From assembly GCF_001643305.1 (NCBI RefSeq), contig NZ_LSGW01000071.1, forward strand, positions 62,001-126,000: a stretch of DNA of 64,000 bases. The letters run 5' to 3'. The notes beneath the pieces were generated by a model. The model saw nothing but the letters and a program-made list of their open reading frames with translations, ran no database searches and was not told the origin of the DNA. This document shows positions 52,802 to 62,830 of this stretch, piece by piece. The DNA is from Aeromonas salmonicida subsp. salmonicida (lineage in GTDB: Bacteria; Pseudomonadota; Gammaproteobacteria; Enterobacterales; Aeromonadaceae). The position numbers and the translations under genes were made by a program. Numbering within the stretch: the stretch's first letter is position 1; each line of letters begins with the position of its first letter.

Positions 52802-53713
52802 ATGAAAAGATGGCTATTGGTGCTGCTGTGCGCCCTGCCCATGCTGGGTCAGGCGGCAGGTTATACCCAGACCCGTTATCCCATGGTGCTGGTGCATGGA
52901 TTGTTCGGCTTCGACAAGCTGCTCGGGGTCGATTACTTCTACGGTATCCCCCAGGCCCTGACCCGGGACGGTGCCCGCGTCTATGTCGCGCAGGTCTCGG
53001 CTACCCACAGCTCGGAACTGCGCGGTGAACAGTTGCTCAAGCAGGTACAGCAGGTGCTCGCCATCACGGGTGCTGACAAGGTCAACCTCATAGGTCACTC
53101 CCACGGCAGCCCCACCATACGTTATGTCGCCTCTGTCGCCCCGGAACTAGTCGCCTCCGCCACCAGCGTGGGGGGCGTCAACTATGGCTCCGAGATAGCG
53201 GACCTGGTGCGTGCCAACGTAGCCCCTGGCTCGATAGCCGAGAAACTGGCGGTCGCGGCCGCCTCGGCACTCTCTGGTGTCATCTCGCTGCTCTCCGGTG
53301 GCAGCCAGCTGCCACAGGATCCTCTCGCCTCCCTCGATGCGCTCACCAGCGCGGGAGCCCAGCGCTTCAACCAGCGCTACCCAGAGGGGCTACCCAGCCA
53401 GTATTGTGGCGAAGGGCCGCTGCGCGCCGCCAACGGCGTCTACTACTTCTCCTGGAGCGGGCACGGCAGCATGACCAATGTCCTGGATCCGGTGGATCCT
53501 GCGCTGGCCCTCACCAGCACCTTTTTCAGCGAGCCCAATGACGGCCTGGTCGGGGTATGCAGCAGCCACCTCGGCAAGGTGATCGATACCGGCTACCGGA
53601 TGAACCATCTGGACGAGGTCAATCAGTCGTTTGGCATCCATCACCTGTTTGATACCGATCCTGTCACCCTCTACCGCCAGCACGCCAACCGCTTGCAGGG
53701 TCTGGGGCTATGA
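52802..53713 (+). CDS. Secreted triacylglycerol lipase, class I
   Basis: A 303-residue precursor close to Pseudomonas/Burkholderia class I lipases. Signal peptide 1-18. The oxyanion loop is VLVHGLFG. The triad is Ser100 in GHSHGS, Asp247 in PNDGLVG and His269 in MNHLDEVNQ. Cys202 and Cys253 would form the single disulfide. The usual nucleophile motif is GHSHGG; here the last Gly is Ser. The calcium-site Asp residues lie in the C-terminal block. Start 52802 is eight bases after AAGGA. It overlaps the foldase gene by 4 bases. Confidence 0.92.
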   Translation: MKRWLLVLLCALPMLGQAAGYTQTRYPMVLVHGLFGFDKLLGVDYFYGIPQALTRDGARVYVAQVSATHSSELRGEQLLKQVQQVLAITGADKVNLIGHSHGSPTIRYVASVAPELVASATSVGGVNYGSEIADLVRANVAPGSIAEKLAVAAASALSGVISLLSGGSQLPQDPLASLDALTSAGAQRFNQRYPEGLPSQYCGEGPLRAANGVYYFSWSGHGSMTNVLDPVDPALALTSTFFSEPNDGLVGVCSSHLGKVIDTGYRMNHLDEVNQSFGIHHLFDTDPVTLYRQHANRLQGLGL

Positions 53714-54462
53714 AGCGATCCCTCCTTCTCGCCCTGCCTCTGGGCGGAGCCTTCTTGCTGGGGGCCGCCCTGTTATGGCCCGACCCGCCGCCGAGTCTGA
53801 ATGCCGCCCCCGAACAGGGAGCCCTGCGTCATCAGCTGGCCCAACGCCTGGAACAGGGCGAGGCTGACGCAGAGAACCCACTGCTGGCCCGCTACCAGGT
53901 TTTTCTGGCGGCGGAGGGCCGCCTGACGGTGCCGACGGATCCGGACCTCGCCAGCCTGCAGCAGCTGTTTGACCAGCGTGAACAACTGCGCCAGCAGAGC
54001 TTCACCCCGGCCGAGCAGGATCAGCTGTTTGCCGAAGACAGACTGATGGAGCAGTGGACCCTGCGCCGCAAGGCGCTAGCCCAGGCGAGCGATGCCGACA
54101 AGAAGATGCTGGCCGGTGAACTCGAACTCTGGCTGACGGAGCAGCCCCAATGGTTCAGAGAAGCAGAGGTCAACAGCCGCCTGCTCGGCGAGTTGCAGAC
54201 GCTGGCGCAATTACCCCCTGCCGAGCGGGAAGCCGTGCTGCTGGAGCAGCTGGGACCAGAGGCCGTGGATCGACTGCATCAGCTGGAACAGAGTCAGCAA
54301 GGGTTCGAGCAGCAGCTGGCAGGCTATCTGGCCGAGCTCACCCCTTTGCCCGCCCTTGATCGGGCCGAGCAGCAACAGGAGATACTGGCGCGCTGGTTTC
54401 CCGCCGAGCAGTGGCGGCGGGTCGAGGCACTGACCCGGTTGCGGCTCGAAGAACAGCCATAA
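53710..54462 (+). CDS. Lipase-specific foldase (lipase chaperone), compact form
   Basis: A 250-residue protein anchored by an N-terminal helix (4-23). It has a Pro/Ala-rich linker, then helical segments matching lipase foldases (LFDQREQLRQQSFTPAEQDQLFAEDRLMEQWTLRRKAL, read in pieces). Foldases usually have about 340 residues and an RxxFDY(F/C)LSA motif. Here the equivalent region is RYQVFLAAEGR, so the motif is degenerate and the protein is short. The 4-base overlap with the lipase gene supports the role of folding that lipase in the periplasm. Confidence 0.85.
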   Translation: MKRSLLLALPLGGAFLLGAALLWPDPPPSLNAAPEQGALRHQLAQRLEQGEADAENPLLARYQVFLAAEGRLTVPTDPDLASLQQLFDQREQLRQQSFTPAEQDQLFAEDRLMEQWTLRRKALAQASDADKKMLAGELELWLTEQPQWFREAEVNSRLLGELQTLAQLPPAEREAVLLEQLGPEAVDRLHQLEQSQQGFEQQLAGYLAELTPLPALDRAEQQQEILARWFPAEQWRRVEALTRLRLEEQP

Positions 54463-54466
54463 ACAG

Positions 54467-54770
54467 CAAGGGGGCCGCGATGGCCCCCTTGCTTCATGCT
54501 GCAACCGCACTCATTATCGCTTGTTGGCCCTCGGCAGTGGCTGCCAGGTTCAGGGGAATAGACTACAGCGACAAGGGGGCCCTGATGGTCCCCTTGTTTC
54601 ATGCTGCAACCGTACTTATTGCGGCTTGTTGGCGCCGGGCAGTGGCTGCCAGGTCCAGGGGAATAGACCACAACGACAAGGGGGCCCTGACGGCCCCCTT
54701 GTTTCATGCTGCAACCCTACTTATTGCGGCTTGTTGGCGCCGGGCAGTGGCTGCCAGGTGAGACGGGTCA
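54467..54770 (-). repeat. Tandem array of a gene 3' end plus hairpin, period 105 bp
   Basis: CATGCTGCAACC recurs at 54495, 54600 and 54705, exactly 105 bp apart. Each unit holds the last 11-12 codons of the minus-strand gene (ending TWQPLPGANKPQ) and a hairpin of the form CAAGGGGGCC/GGCCCCCTTG (54467-54491, 54572-54596, 54677-54701). The copy nearest the lipase foldase gene is the most diverged (WQPLPRANKR and two stops). The hairpins may end transcription from both sides. Confidence 0.95.
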
Positions 54771-55437
54771 CCTGGGTGCCTTGCACATCGCACTTGAGGT
54801 TCAGATCCTGCCAGCCCTTGTCCTGGCGCAGGGAGACCTCTCCTTCGATGCCCGATTCACTCACCTTGAGCGTCTTCTGCTCGAAGGTCACCTTGTCGCC
54901 CCTGGCCAGATCCATCAGCTTGCCGTTGCAGAGCCAGTGGGTGAGTTCGGCACCTTTCAGCTTGACGCTGCCACTGCTGGCTTTCTGCTCCGCAGGGCTG
55001 ATGGCAAACAGCCTGGCCAGGTCAGCAGATCGCTTGGTGAGCCAGGCTTCACGCTGTTGCATGCTTATTTTGCTGACGAACTCGGCAGGCTGTCCCTTGT
55101 TGTCAAGCCAGTGGGTCAGCTTGCCTTGCTCATCGAAGGCAAACTGGGCGGCAGGTTCTCTGACCCCGAACAGCTTGCCCCCCTTGAAGTAGTAACGGCT
55201 CTCCCCTTGCAGCTTGCCCTGCTCGTTCATGATGGGCACAGCTATGATGACGGGGGTGCCATCGATCCAGGCCTTGATCTCCACACCGTCATGACTGAAC
55301 AGACGGGTGTCGAGGGCGCTATCGGCCCCCCGGTCGATCAGGGTGAACTGCTCCGCAAGAGAAGCGGCCAGAGAAGGTAGGGAACAGAGTCCCAGTGTCA
55401 GAGCAGTCACTGTGTTGCGCATTATGTTCCTGTGCAT
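54721..55437 (-). CDS. Exported hypothetical protein
   Basis: A 238-residue precursor with signal peptide to about residue 26 (ending LAAS). The mature protein is polar, with one pair of cysteines (HWLCNGK, LKCDVQG) probably joined. YYFKGGKLFGVREPAAQFAFDEQGKLTHW recalls MORN-like beta hairpins, but I do not recognise the family. Starts at 55437 and 55422 both have AGGA at good distance; the first is used. The end of this gene is triplicated downstream. Confidence 0.72.
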   Translation of the reverse strand: MHRNIMRNTVTALTLGLCSLPSLAASLAEQFTLIDRGADSALDTRLFSHDGVEIKAWIDGTPVIIAVPIMNEQGKLQGESRYYFKGGKLFGVREPAAQFAFDEQGKLTHWLDNKGQPAEFVSKISMQQREAWLTKRSADLARLFAISPAEQKASSGSVKLKGAELTHWLCNGKLMDLARGDKVTFEQKTLKVSESGIEGEVSLRQDKGWQDLNLKCDVQGTQVTRLTWQPLPGANKPQ

Positions 55438-55468
55438 GGTTTTCCTGTGGTAGGCCAACAGGCCAAGG

Positions 55469-55864
55469 TTAACTCTCTATCAGCCAGGCCCGCAGCGCTT
55501 CCCTGTGCTTGTCACTCAAGGGAAGGGATTGGCGGGTCTGATAGTCAAAATGGATCAGGGTCGTTTCGCCGGTGACGGCCAGCTCACCGCCCTGCCAGGC
55601 TTCCTGCCAGAGCGTGAAGGAGCTGGATCCGATGCGGCGCACCCCGGTGTTGATCGATACCTGCTGACCATAAAACAGCTCGCGTTTGAACTGTACCGTA
55701 TAGCCCGCGATGATCAGATGCCAGTTATGCACATCCAGCTCGGGAGAGAAGATGCGAAACAGGGGATCCCGCGCCGCCTCGAACCAGACCGCCGGCACCG
55801 TATTGTTGATGTGGCCGAGGGCATCTGTCTCTTGAAAACGGGGTTGGATCTGCATTTCCAGCAT
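55469..55864 (-). CDS. Acyl-CoA thioesterase, YbgC/4HBT family
   Basis: A 131-residue hot-dog-fold thioesterase. The catalytic motif reads RFQETDALGHINNTVPAVWFE, with the Asp of the 4-hydroxybenzoyl-CoA thioesterase family. It would hydrolyse acyl- or aryl-CoA in the cytoplasm; the substrate is not known. AAGGAG six bases before 55864 fixes the start. It is followed by the exported-protein gene after 31 bases. Confidence 0.87.
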   Translation of the reverse strand: MLEMQIQPRFQETDALGHINNTVPAVWFEAARDPLFRIFSPELDVHNWHLIIAGYTVQFKRELFYGQQVSINTGVRRIGSSSFTLWQEAWQGGELAVTGETTLIHFDYQTRQSLPLSDKHREALRAWLIES

Positions 55865-56015
55865 GGGCGACTCCTTGTCAGCAGGGGCTTGGCAGCTAGC
55901 CATCATCAATGAATCAAGATGTTACCTGATATCCAGTCCAAAAGGACAGGGGCGGCACTGCTCCCCGGTACTGGCCAATCTCTGTCGCAACCCCTGGCAA
56001 GCCTTGGCTCAGGAC

Positions 56016-56048
56016 AAAAAAATACCCCGCACACCCGGGTGTGCGGGG
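56016..56048 (-). terminator. Terminator of katG
   Basis: A perfect 24-bp GC-rich palindrome (CCCCGCACACCC/GGGTGTGCGGGG) next to AAAAAAAATA, giving a U-tract on the minus strand. Confidence 0.9.
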
Positions 56049-56062
56049 CAGTCGGGTCAGCC

Positions 56063-58339
<2,277 letters not shown>

Positions 58340-58354
58340 TCATAAGCATCGTCC

Positions 58355-60028
58355 TTACTCGGGGCGAAGCCAGGCACTGCGAAAATCAAACCAGCCGAGG
58401 GCCGTCATGCGCACCCCGTGCACGCCGACCCGGCTCTCCAGCTCCAGCCAGTGGTGGAACAGGGGCACGAACCAGCCCTGTTGCTGCACCCGGGCCAGCA
58501 GAGCGCGCGGGCCCGGCTCCTCACCGCTGGCACGCCACCGGGTCAGGCCCTGCCATAAAGCATGCTGACTGGCCCACACCTTGTGCAGCAGCGGCGTGCC
58601 TAGCAGCCAGGCGTAGGGGGCGAAGGCATGCTCGTGCTCCAGATTGAGGGTGCCGAGCCAGAGATCCACATCCTCATCCACCCCGCTCACCCAGCGGCCG
58701 TAATCCAGGGTGCGAACCTCCAGCCGGATCCCCTGTTCTGCCAGCAGGCTGGCCATGGCGCCGGCACACTCGTTGAACTCCAGATGCTGATTGAAACAGG
58801 CCAGCACCAGCCGCGTCGGCAGTTGCTCCGGCGTTGGCAATGACGCAGGCAGGGCCTCGCGCCAGTGGGGCAACAGACCCAGCGCACTGGTCCAGCCCCG
58901 CTGTAACTCGGGGGCGACCCGTGCCATCAGGGCGATGGGGTTGAGCAGCTGGGCCAGCCAGTGACGCAGGGCAGGATCCTGCAAGGAGACGGATCTGTCG
59001 TCCTGCAGCAGGAAGTAGCAGCCGGATTCAAGCTCGGATTCACCGCGCATGGTGCCGAGTTCAGGGCTGTCACGTCCCAGCTGCAGGTGGGTCTCCAGCC
59101 GCTCCGCCAGCTCCGGCAGCATCCAGATGTCGATCTCGTCAAGCAAGGCACGCAGACCAAAGTAGTCGTCAAACGCCTCCAGACAAAGGTGCAGGGGATC
59201 GTTGGCGGTCACCTTGTAGGGGCCCGTGCCCACCGGCTGCAGGGCAAAGCCCGCCTCCCCCTTGAGCTCCCGCGGCAATATGGTCGCCACCGGTTCGGCC
59301 AGCAGGTGGGGCAGCAGAGGATCCGGGCTGTCGAGATACAGATCCAGAGTGCGTGGCCAGGGGCTCTCCAGCCGAACCAGATGGGCGAACAGGGGGCGAT
59401 CCCGCAGTGCCAGCAGACTCTCCATCACATCTTCTACCACCAGCTCGCGACCGTGGTGAAAGCGCACCACCGGCCTCAGATAGAAGCGCCAGTGACAGGG
59501 CCCCAGACACTCCCAGTGGTGGGCCAGATCCCCTTCGATTTCCCCATTTTCCTCATTTCGTCGGGTGAGACCGTTGAAGATCTGCCGGCTCAGGTGAATT
59601 TCGGAGCGACGCAGCGGATCCGTGGGCAGCAGCTGGGGCAGCGGCCGGTAGTAGGGCACCCGCAGGATCTGGCGTCCCTCCCGGGTGGCCTGGCCGAGCT
59701 GCTCGATCAGCAGCGGGGTGAGCAGATCCAGCCGACCTTCCGCCAGCCGCACCGCCTGGGCAAGCTGGCCCTGACTCAACAGATCCCGCAGGCGGCGCCG
59801 GGTCAGACTCTCCTGGCTGTCGAGCAGGGTGAGCCGGGAGCGCCGTCCCCTGCCCGCCTCGGCTGACCAGCTGAGCCAGCCCTGATCCTGCATCCGCCGC
59901 AGCAGCAGGCGGGCGTTGCGTGGGGTGCAGCAGAGCAGGTCCGCCACTTCGGCGAGACTTGCCTCCCGCTCATCGCAGCCAAGCTGCTGGGCGAGTCGTT
60001 GAAACTGCTGATAGAGGCGACTGGTCGG
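58355..60028 (-). CDS. sgrR: SgrR-type transcription regulator with solute-binding domain
   Basis: A 557-residue protein. Residues 1-110 form a winged helix (EASLAEVADLLCCTPRNARLLLRRMQDQGWLSWSAEAGRGRRSRL, in pieces), and the rest is a family 5 solute-binding-like domain (SEIHLSRQIFNGLTRRNEENGEIEGDLAHHW, HWRFYLRP). E. coli SgrR senses sugar-phosphate stress and activates the small RNA SgrS. The start at 60028 (MPTSRLYQQF) matches the E. coli N-terminus. A 58-codon frame is divergent from it. Confidence 0.93.
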   Translation of the reverse strand, partial: PTSRLYQQFQRLAQQLGCDEREASLAEVADLLCCTPRNARLLLRRMQDQGWLSWSAEAGRGRRSRLTLLDSQESLTRRRLRDLLSQGQLAQAVRLAEGRLDLLTPLLIEQLGQATREGRQILRVPYYRPLPQLLPTDPLRRSEIHLSRQIFNGLTRRNEENGEIEGDLAHHWECLGPCHWRFYLRPVVRFHHGRELVVEDVMESLLALRDRPLFAHLVRLESPWPRTLDLYLDSPDPLLPHLLAEPVATILPRELKGEAGFALQPVGTGPYKVTANDPLHLCLEAFDDYFGLRALLDEIDIWMLPELAERLETHLQLGRDSPELGTMRGESELESGCYFLLQDDRSVSLQDPALRHWLAQLLNPIALMARVAPELQRGWTSALGLLPHWREALPASLPTPEQLPTRLVLACFNQHLEFNECAGAMASLLAEQGIRLEVRTLDYGRWVSGVDEDVDLWLGTLNLEHEHAFAPYAWLLGTPLLHKVWASQHALWQGLTRWRASGEEPGPRALLARVQQQGWFVPLFHHWLELESRVGVHGVRMTALGWFDFRSAWLRPE

Positions 60029-60131
60029 CATAAAAGAGGAAATCCTGTTGCTATAAGTCATCAGTTTTTACTTCCGCATTTTAGCTCAATACTGCTGATG
60101 AACATGAGAGCCACAGCACAGGAGCATCATC

Positions 60132-60308
60132 ATGAACCAGCAAAGCGCCCCCAAACCGAACCGGATCCAGCAAACCCTGCGTCGTTACTTCAAGCGGATC
60201 CTGCCTCGCCCGCTGACCCTGATCGAGGATCCCATGAGCCAGCTCAACCGCCTGATGCAGTGGGACATGCACCAGATCGATGACAAGGAGTATCGTCGCC
60301 GCCTCTGA
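60132..60308 (+). CDS. Small basic protein divergent from sgrR
   Basis: A 58-residue frame with AGGAG eight bases upstream, starting MNQQSAPKPNRIQQTLRRYF and ending KEYRRRL. It is basic and amphipathic, with IEDPMSQLNRLMQWDMHQ in the middle. In E. coli the divergent neighbour of sgrR is the RNA SgrS, which encodes the small protein SgrT. The position and the YF-containing basic start make an SgrT-like role worth testing, but I cannot show homology. I see no terminator or ptsG-pairing segment after it. Confidence 0.6.
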   Translation: MNQQSAPKPNRIQQTLRRYFKRILPRPLTLIEDPMSQLNRLMQWDMHQIDDKEYRRRL

Positions 60309-60405
60309 GTGCAGCCCCGGTTGCTCAAAGGCGAGGCCCATCGCCAGCGGATGCCATTGCTTTACCGGATTGGGTGGTTTACATCGCCGCTGAGCCTGAT
60401 AGATT

Positions 60406-60421
60406 GGACGTCTATCCATCT
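60406..60421. promoter_or_regulatory. MetJ-like box upstream of metY
   Basis: Two adjacent octamers, GGACGTCT (7 of 8 to AGACGTCT) and ATCCATCT (5 of 8). They overlap the start site implied by TTTACA-N16-TAGATT (60378-60405), so bound MetJ would block the promoter. Confidence 0.6.
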
Positions 60422-60472
60422 ATAACTGCCCAACTGTAACTGCGACAAGCAACATCCAACAAGGAGTGTGTG

Positions 60473-61741
60473 ATGAAAGATGCGACCCTGGCCCTGCACC
60501 ACGGCTTTTCCAGCGATCCCACTACCAAGGCGGTCGCCGTGCCCATCTACCAGACGGTGGCCTACGAGTTCGGCAGCGCCCAGCACGGGGCGGATCTGTT
60601 CAATCTGGCGGTGCCGGGCAACATCTATACCCGTATCATGAATCCCACCAACGATGTGCTGGAACAGCGGATGGCCGCGCTGGAAGGGGGCATCGCCGGG
60701 CTGGTGGTCTCGGCAGGTTCCGCCGCCATCACTTACGCCATCCAGGCGCTGACCGCCGCCGGCGACAACATAGTCTCTACGCCCCAGCTCTATGGCGGCA
60801 CCTACACACTGTTCGCCCACATGCTGCCGAGCTTCGGGGTTGAAGTGCGCTTCGCCAGTGATGACAGCGCCGAGGCCATCGCCGCCCTCATCGACGACAA
60901 GACCAAGGCAGTCTATTGCGAGAGCATAGGCAACCCGGCAGGCAACATCGTCGATCTGGCCGCCTTCGCCAAGGTGGCCCACGCCCGTGGCGTGCCGCTC
61001 ATCGTCGACAACACGGTCGCCACGCCGGTGCTGTGCAAACCCATAGAACACGGCGCCGATATCGTGGTGCACAGCCTGACCAAATATGTCGGCGGTCACG
61101 GCAACTCGCTGGGCGGCGTCATCGTCGACTCGGGCAAGTTCCCCTGGGCGGATAACGCCGAACGCTTCCCCCAGCTCACCCAGCCCGAGCCCTCCTACCA
61201 CGGTGTGGTCTACACACAAGCCTTCGGCCCCGCCGCCTTTATCGGCCGGGTTCGCACAGTGCCCTTGCGCAATACCGGCGCGGCGCTGGCCCCCATGAAC
61301 GCCTTCCTGCTGCTGCAGGGGCTGGAGACCCTGAGCCTGCGCATGGAGCGCCACGTGGACAACGCCCTTCAGGTCGCCCACCACCTCAAGCATCACCCGA
61401 AAGTAGCCTGGGTCAGCTACGCCGGTCTGCCGGGACATCCCCACTATCTGCTGGCGGAGAAGTACATGGGGGGCCGGCCGTCGGCCATCCTCTCGTTTGG
61501 CCTGAAGGAGGGCTATGAGGCGGGGGTGCGCTTCTACGATGCCCTCAAGATCTTCAAGCGGCTGGTCAATATCGGCGACGCCAAGTCGCTGGCCTGCCAC
61601 CCCGCCTCCACCACCCATCGCCAGTTGAGCGAGGAGGAACAGGTCAGGGCCGGGGTCAAGCCGGAGATGATCCGCTTGTCGGTGGGGATAGAAGCGATCG
61701 AGGACATATTGGCGGATCTGGATCAGGCGCTGGAGGCCTGA
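60473..61741 (+). CDS. metY: O-acetylhomoserine aminocarboxypropyltransferase
   Basis: A 422-residue PLP enzyme of the Cys/Met metabolism family, making homocysteine (or methionine) from O-acetylhomoserine and sulfide (or methanethiol). The PLP lysine is in VVHSLTKYVGGHGNSLGG, the phosphate-binding part in SAGSAAITYAIQAL, and ESIGNPAGNIVDL and VDNTVATPVLCKP are typical of the MetY branch. GGAG lies eight bases before the ATG at 60473. The MetJ-like box agrees with a methionine role. Confidence 0.93.
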   Translation: MKDATLALHHGFSSDPTTKAVAVPIYQTVAYEFGSAQHGADLFNLAVPGNIYTRIMNPTNDVLEQRMAALEGGIAGLVVSAGSAAITYAIQALTAAGDNIVSTPQLYGGTYTLFAHMLPSFGVEVRFASDDSAEAIAALIDDKTKAVYCESIGNPAGNIVDLAAFAKVAHARGVPLIVDNTVATPVLCKPIEHGADIVVHSLTKYVGGHGNSLGGVIVDSGKFPWADNAERFPQLTQPEPSYHGVVYTQAFGPAAFIGRVRTVPLRNTGAALAPMNAFLLLQGLETLSLRMERHVDNALQVAHHLKHHPKVAWVSYAGLPGHPHYLLAEKYMGGRPSAILSFGLKEGYEAGVRFYDALKIFKRLVNIGDAKSLACHPASTTHRQLSEEEQVRAGVKPEMIRLSVGIEAIEDILADLDQALEA

Positions 61742-61752
61742 GTCAGCCAACG

Positions 61753-61783
61753 AGAGAGCGGGCACTGCCCGCTCTCTTGATTT
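61753..61783 (+). terminator. Terminator of metY
   Basis: AGAGAGCGGGC/GCCCGCTCTCT stem with loop ACT, then TGATTT. Confidence 0.75.
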
Positions 61784-61851
61784 CTCCATGCCGGTGAACC
61801 AGTCACCTCGCCGACGCGTATACCGACTCCTGCCACCGAATCGAGGTTCCA

Positions 61852-62478
61852 ATGATAATCCTGCACCACCTGAACAAATCCCGCTCCCAACGCATCATCT
61901 GGCTGCTCGAAGAGCTTGGCTTGCCCTACCAGATCAAGGCCTACCAGCGCGACGCCACCACCTTTCTGGCGCCGCCCGAGCTGAAAGCCATCCACCCCCT
62001 CGGCAAGTCGCCTGTCATCGAGCTGGAAGGACGCGTGCTGGCGGAATCCGGCGCCATCACAGAGTACCTGATTACCCGCCACGCCCCCGAGCGGCTGGCG
62101 CCAGCTCAGGATAGCCCCGACTACCCCGAATACCTGCAGTGGATCCACTTTGCCGAGAGCTCCGGCATACTGCCGCTGCTGCTCGACATGTTCGTGCGCA
62201 AGGATGGCAGCCCGATGCGCTTCCTGCCGGACTACGCCAAAGCGGAGTGCGCCAAGGTGCTGGGTTATCTGAACCAGGTGCTGGCAAGCCGCCACTATCT
62301 GGTGGGGGACCGTCTCTCCGGCGCCGACATCATGAACTCCTTCCTGGTGGATCTGCTGGCCCAGGGCGGCCAGCTGACACACTTCCCGCACCTGCAAACC
62401 TACTGGGAACGCCTCAATACCCATCCAGCCCGCCAAAAAGCAGCTGTGCTGGAGCGCGAGCTGGATCTGGGCGCCTGA
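61852..62478 (+). CDS. Glutathione S-transferase family protein
   Basis: A 208-residue protein. The N-terminal thioredoxin-like domain (residues 1-80) begins MIILHHLNKSRSQRIIWLLEELGLPY, with Ser9/Ser11 placed for activating glutathione, and has the cis-proline in HPLGKSPVIEL and ESGAITEYL for the gamma-glutamyl contact. The C-terminal helical domain includes LVGDRLSGADIMNSF, the N-capping motif. The substrate is unknown. Monocistronic. Confidence 0.92.
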   Translation: MIILHHLNKSRSQRIIWLLEELGLPYQIKAYQRDATTFLAPPELKAIHPLGKSPVIELEGRVLAESGAITEYLITRHAPERLAPAQDSPDYPEYLQWIHFAESSGILPLLLDMFVRKDGSPMRFLPDYAKAECAKVLGYLNQVLASRHYLVGDRLSGADIMNSFLVDLLAQGGQLTHFPHLQTYWERLNTHPARQKAAVLERELDLGA

Positions 62479-62510
62479 CCCTCTGCCTTCAGCGCCTCAC
62501 CCCGGAATGC

Positions 62511-62542
62511 AAAACGCCCCGACAATCGGGGCGTTTTCTTTT
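62511..62542 (+). terminator. Terminator of the glutathione transferase gene
   Basis: AAAACGCCCCGA/TCGGGGCGTTTT stem with loop CAA, followed by CTTTTC; A/T arms allow both directions. Confidence 0.88.
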
Positions 62543-62561
62543 CAGCTCGTCAGCCAAATGC

Positions 62562-62830
62562 TCAGAGCGCGTGGGAAAGGATCCTCGCTACTATATTGCA
62601 CGGATCTCTCCTTCGCCCGAAGCTGGCACCCCAGACTTAAAGAGCGTGTGACAGGATCCTGGCGACTATATTGCCCGGATCTATCCTTCACCCGGAGCTG
62701 GAACCCCAGACTTAAAGGGCATGTGACAGGATCCTGGCGACTATATTGCCCGGATCTATCCTTCACCCGGAGCTGGAACCCCAGACTTAAAGGGCATGTG
62801 ACAGGATCCTGGCGACCTTGTCCGGATCTA
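62562..62830 (-). repeat. Tandem array of the YqhD-like gene 3' end, period 75 bp
   Basis: The in-register stop positions fall at 62787 (the gene), 62712, 62637 and 62562, exactly 75 bp apart. Each copy encodes VARILSHAL plus stop. The middle copies have IDPGNIVARILSHAL, the gene IDPDKVARILSHAL, and the most distal copy DPCNIVARILSHAL. Between distal copy and gene, 8 of the last 10 codons (stop included) differ and all changes are synonymous. Confidence 0.95.

Noticed and set aside
60309..60405. SgrS-like small RNA after the small gene divergent from sgrR
   Set aside because: I found no hairpin with a U-tract and no segment resembling the ptsG-pairing part of SgrS.
62562..62786. CRISPR array
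   Set aside because: The repeats are contiguous 75-bp units homologous to the adjacent gene end, with no spacers and no cas genes.
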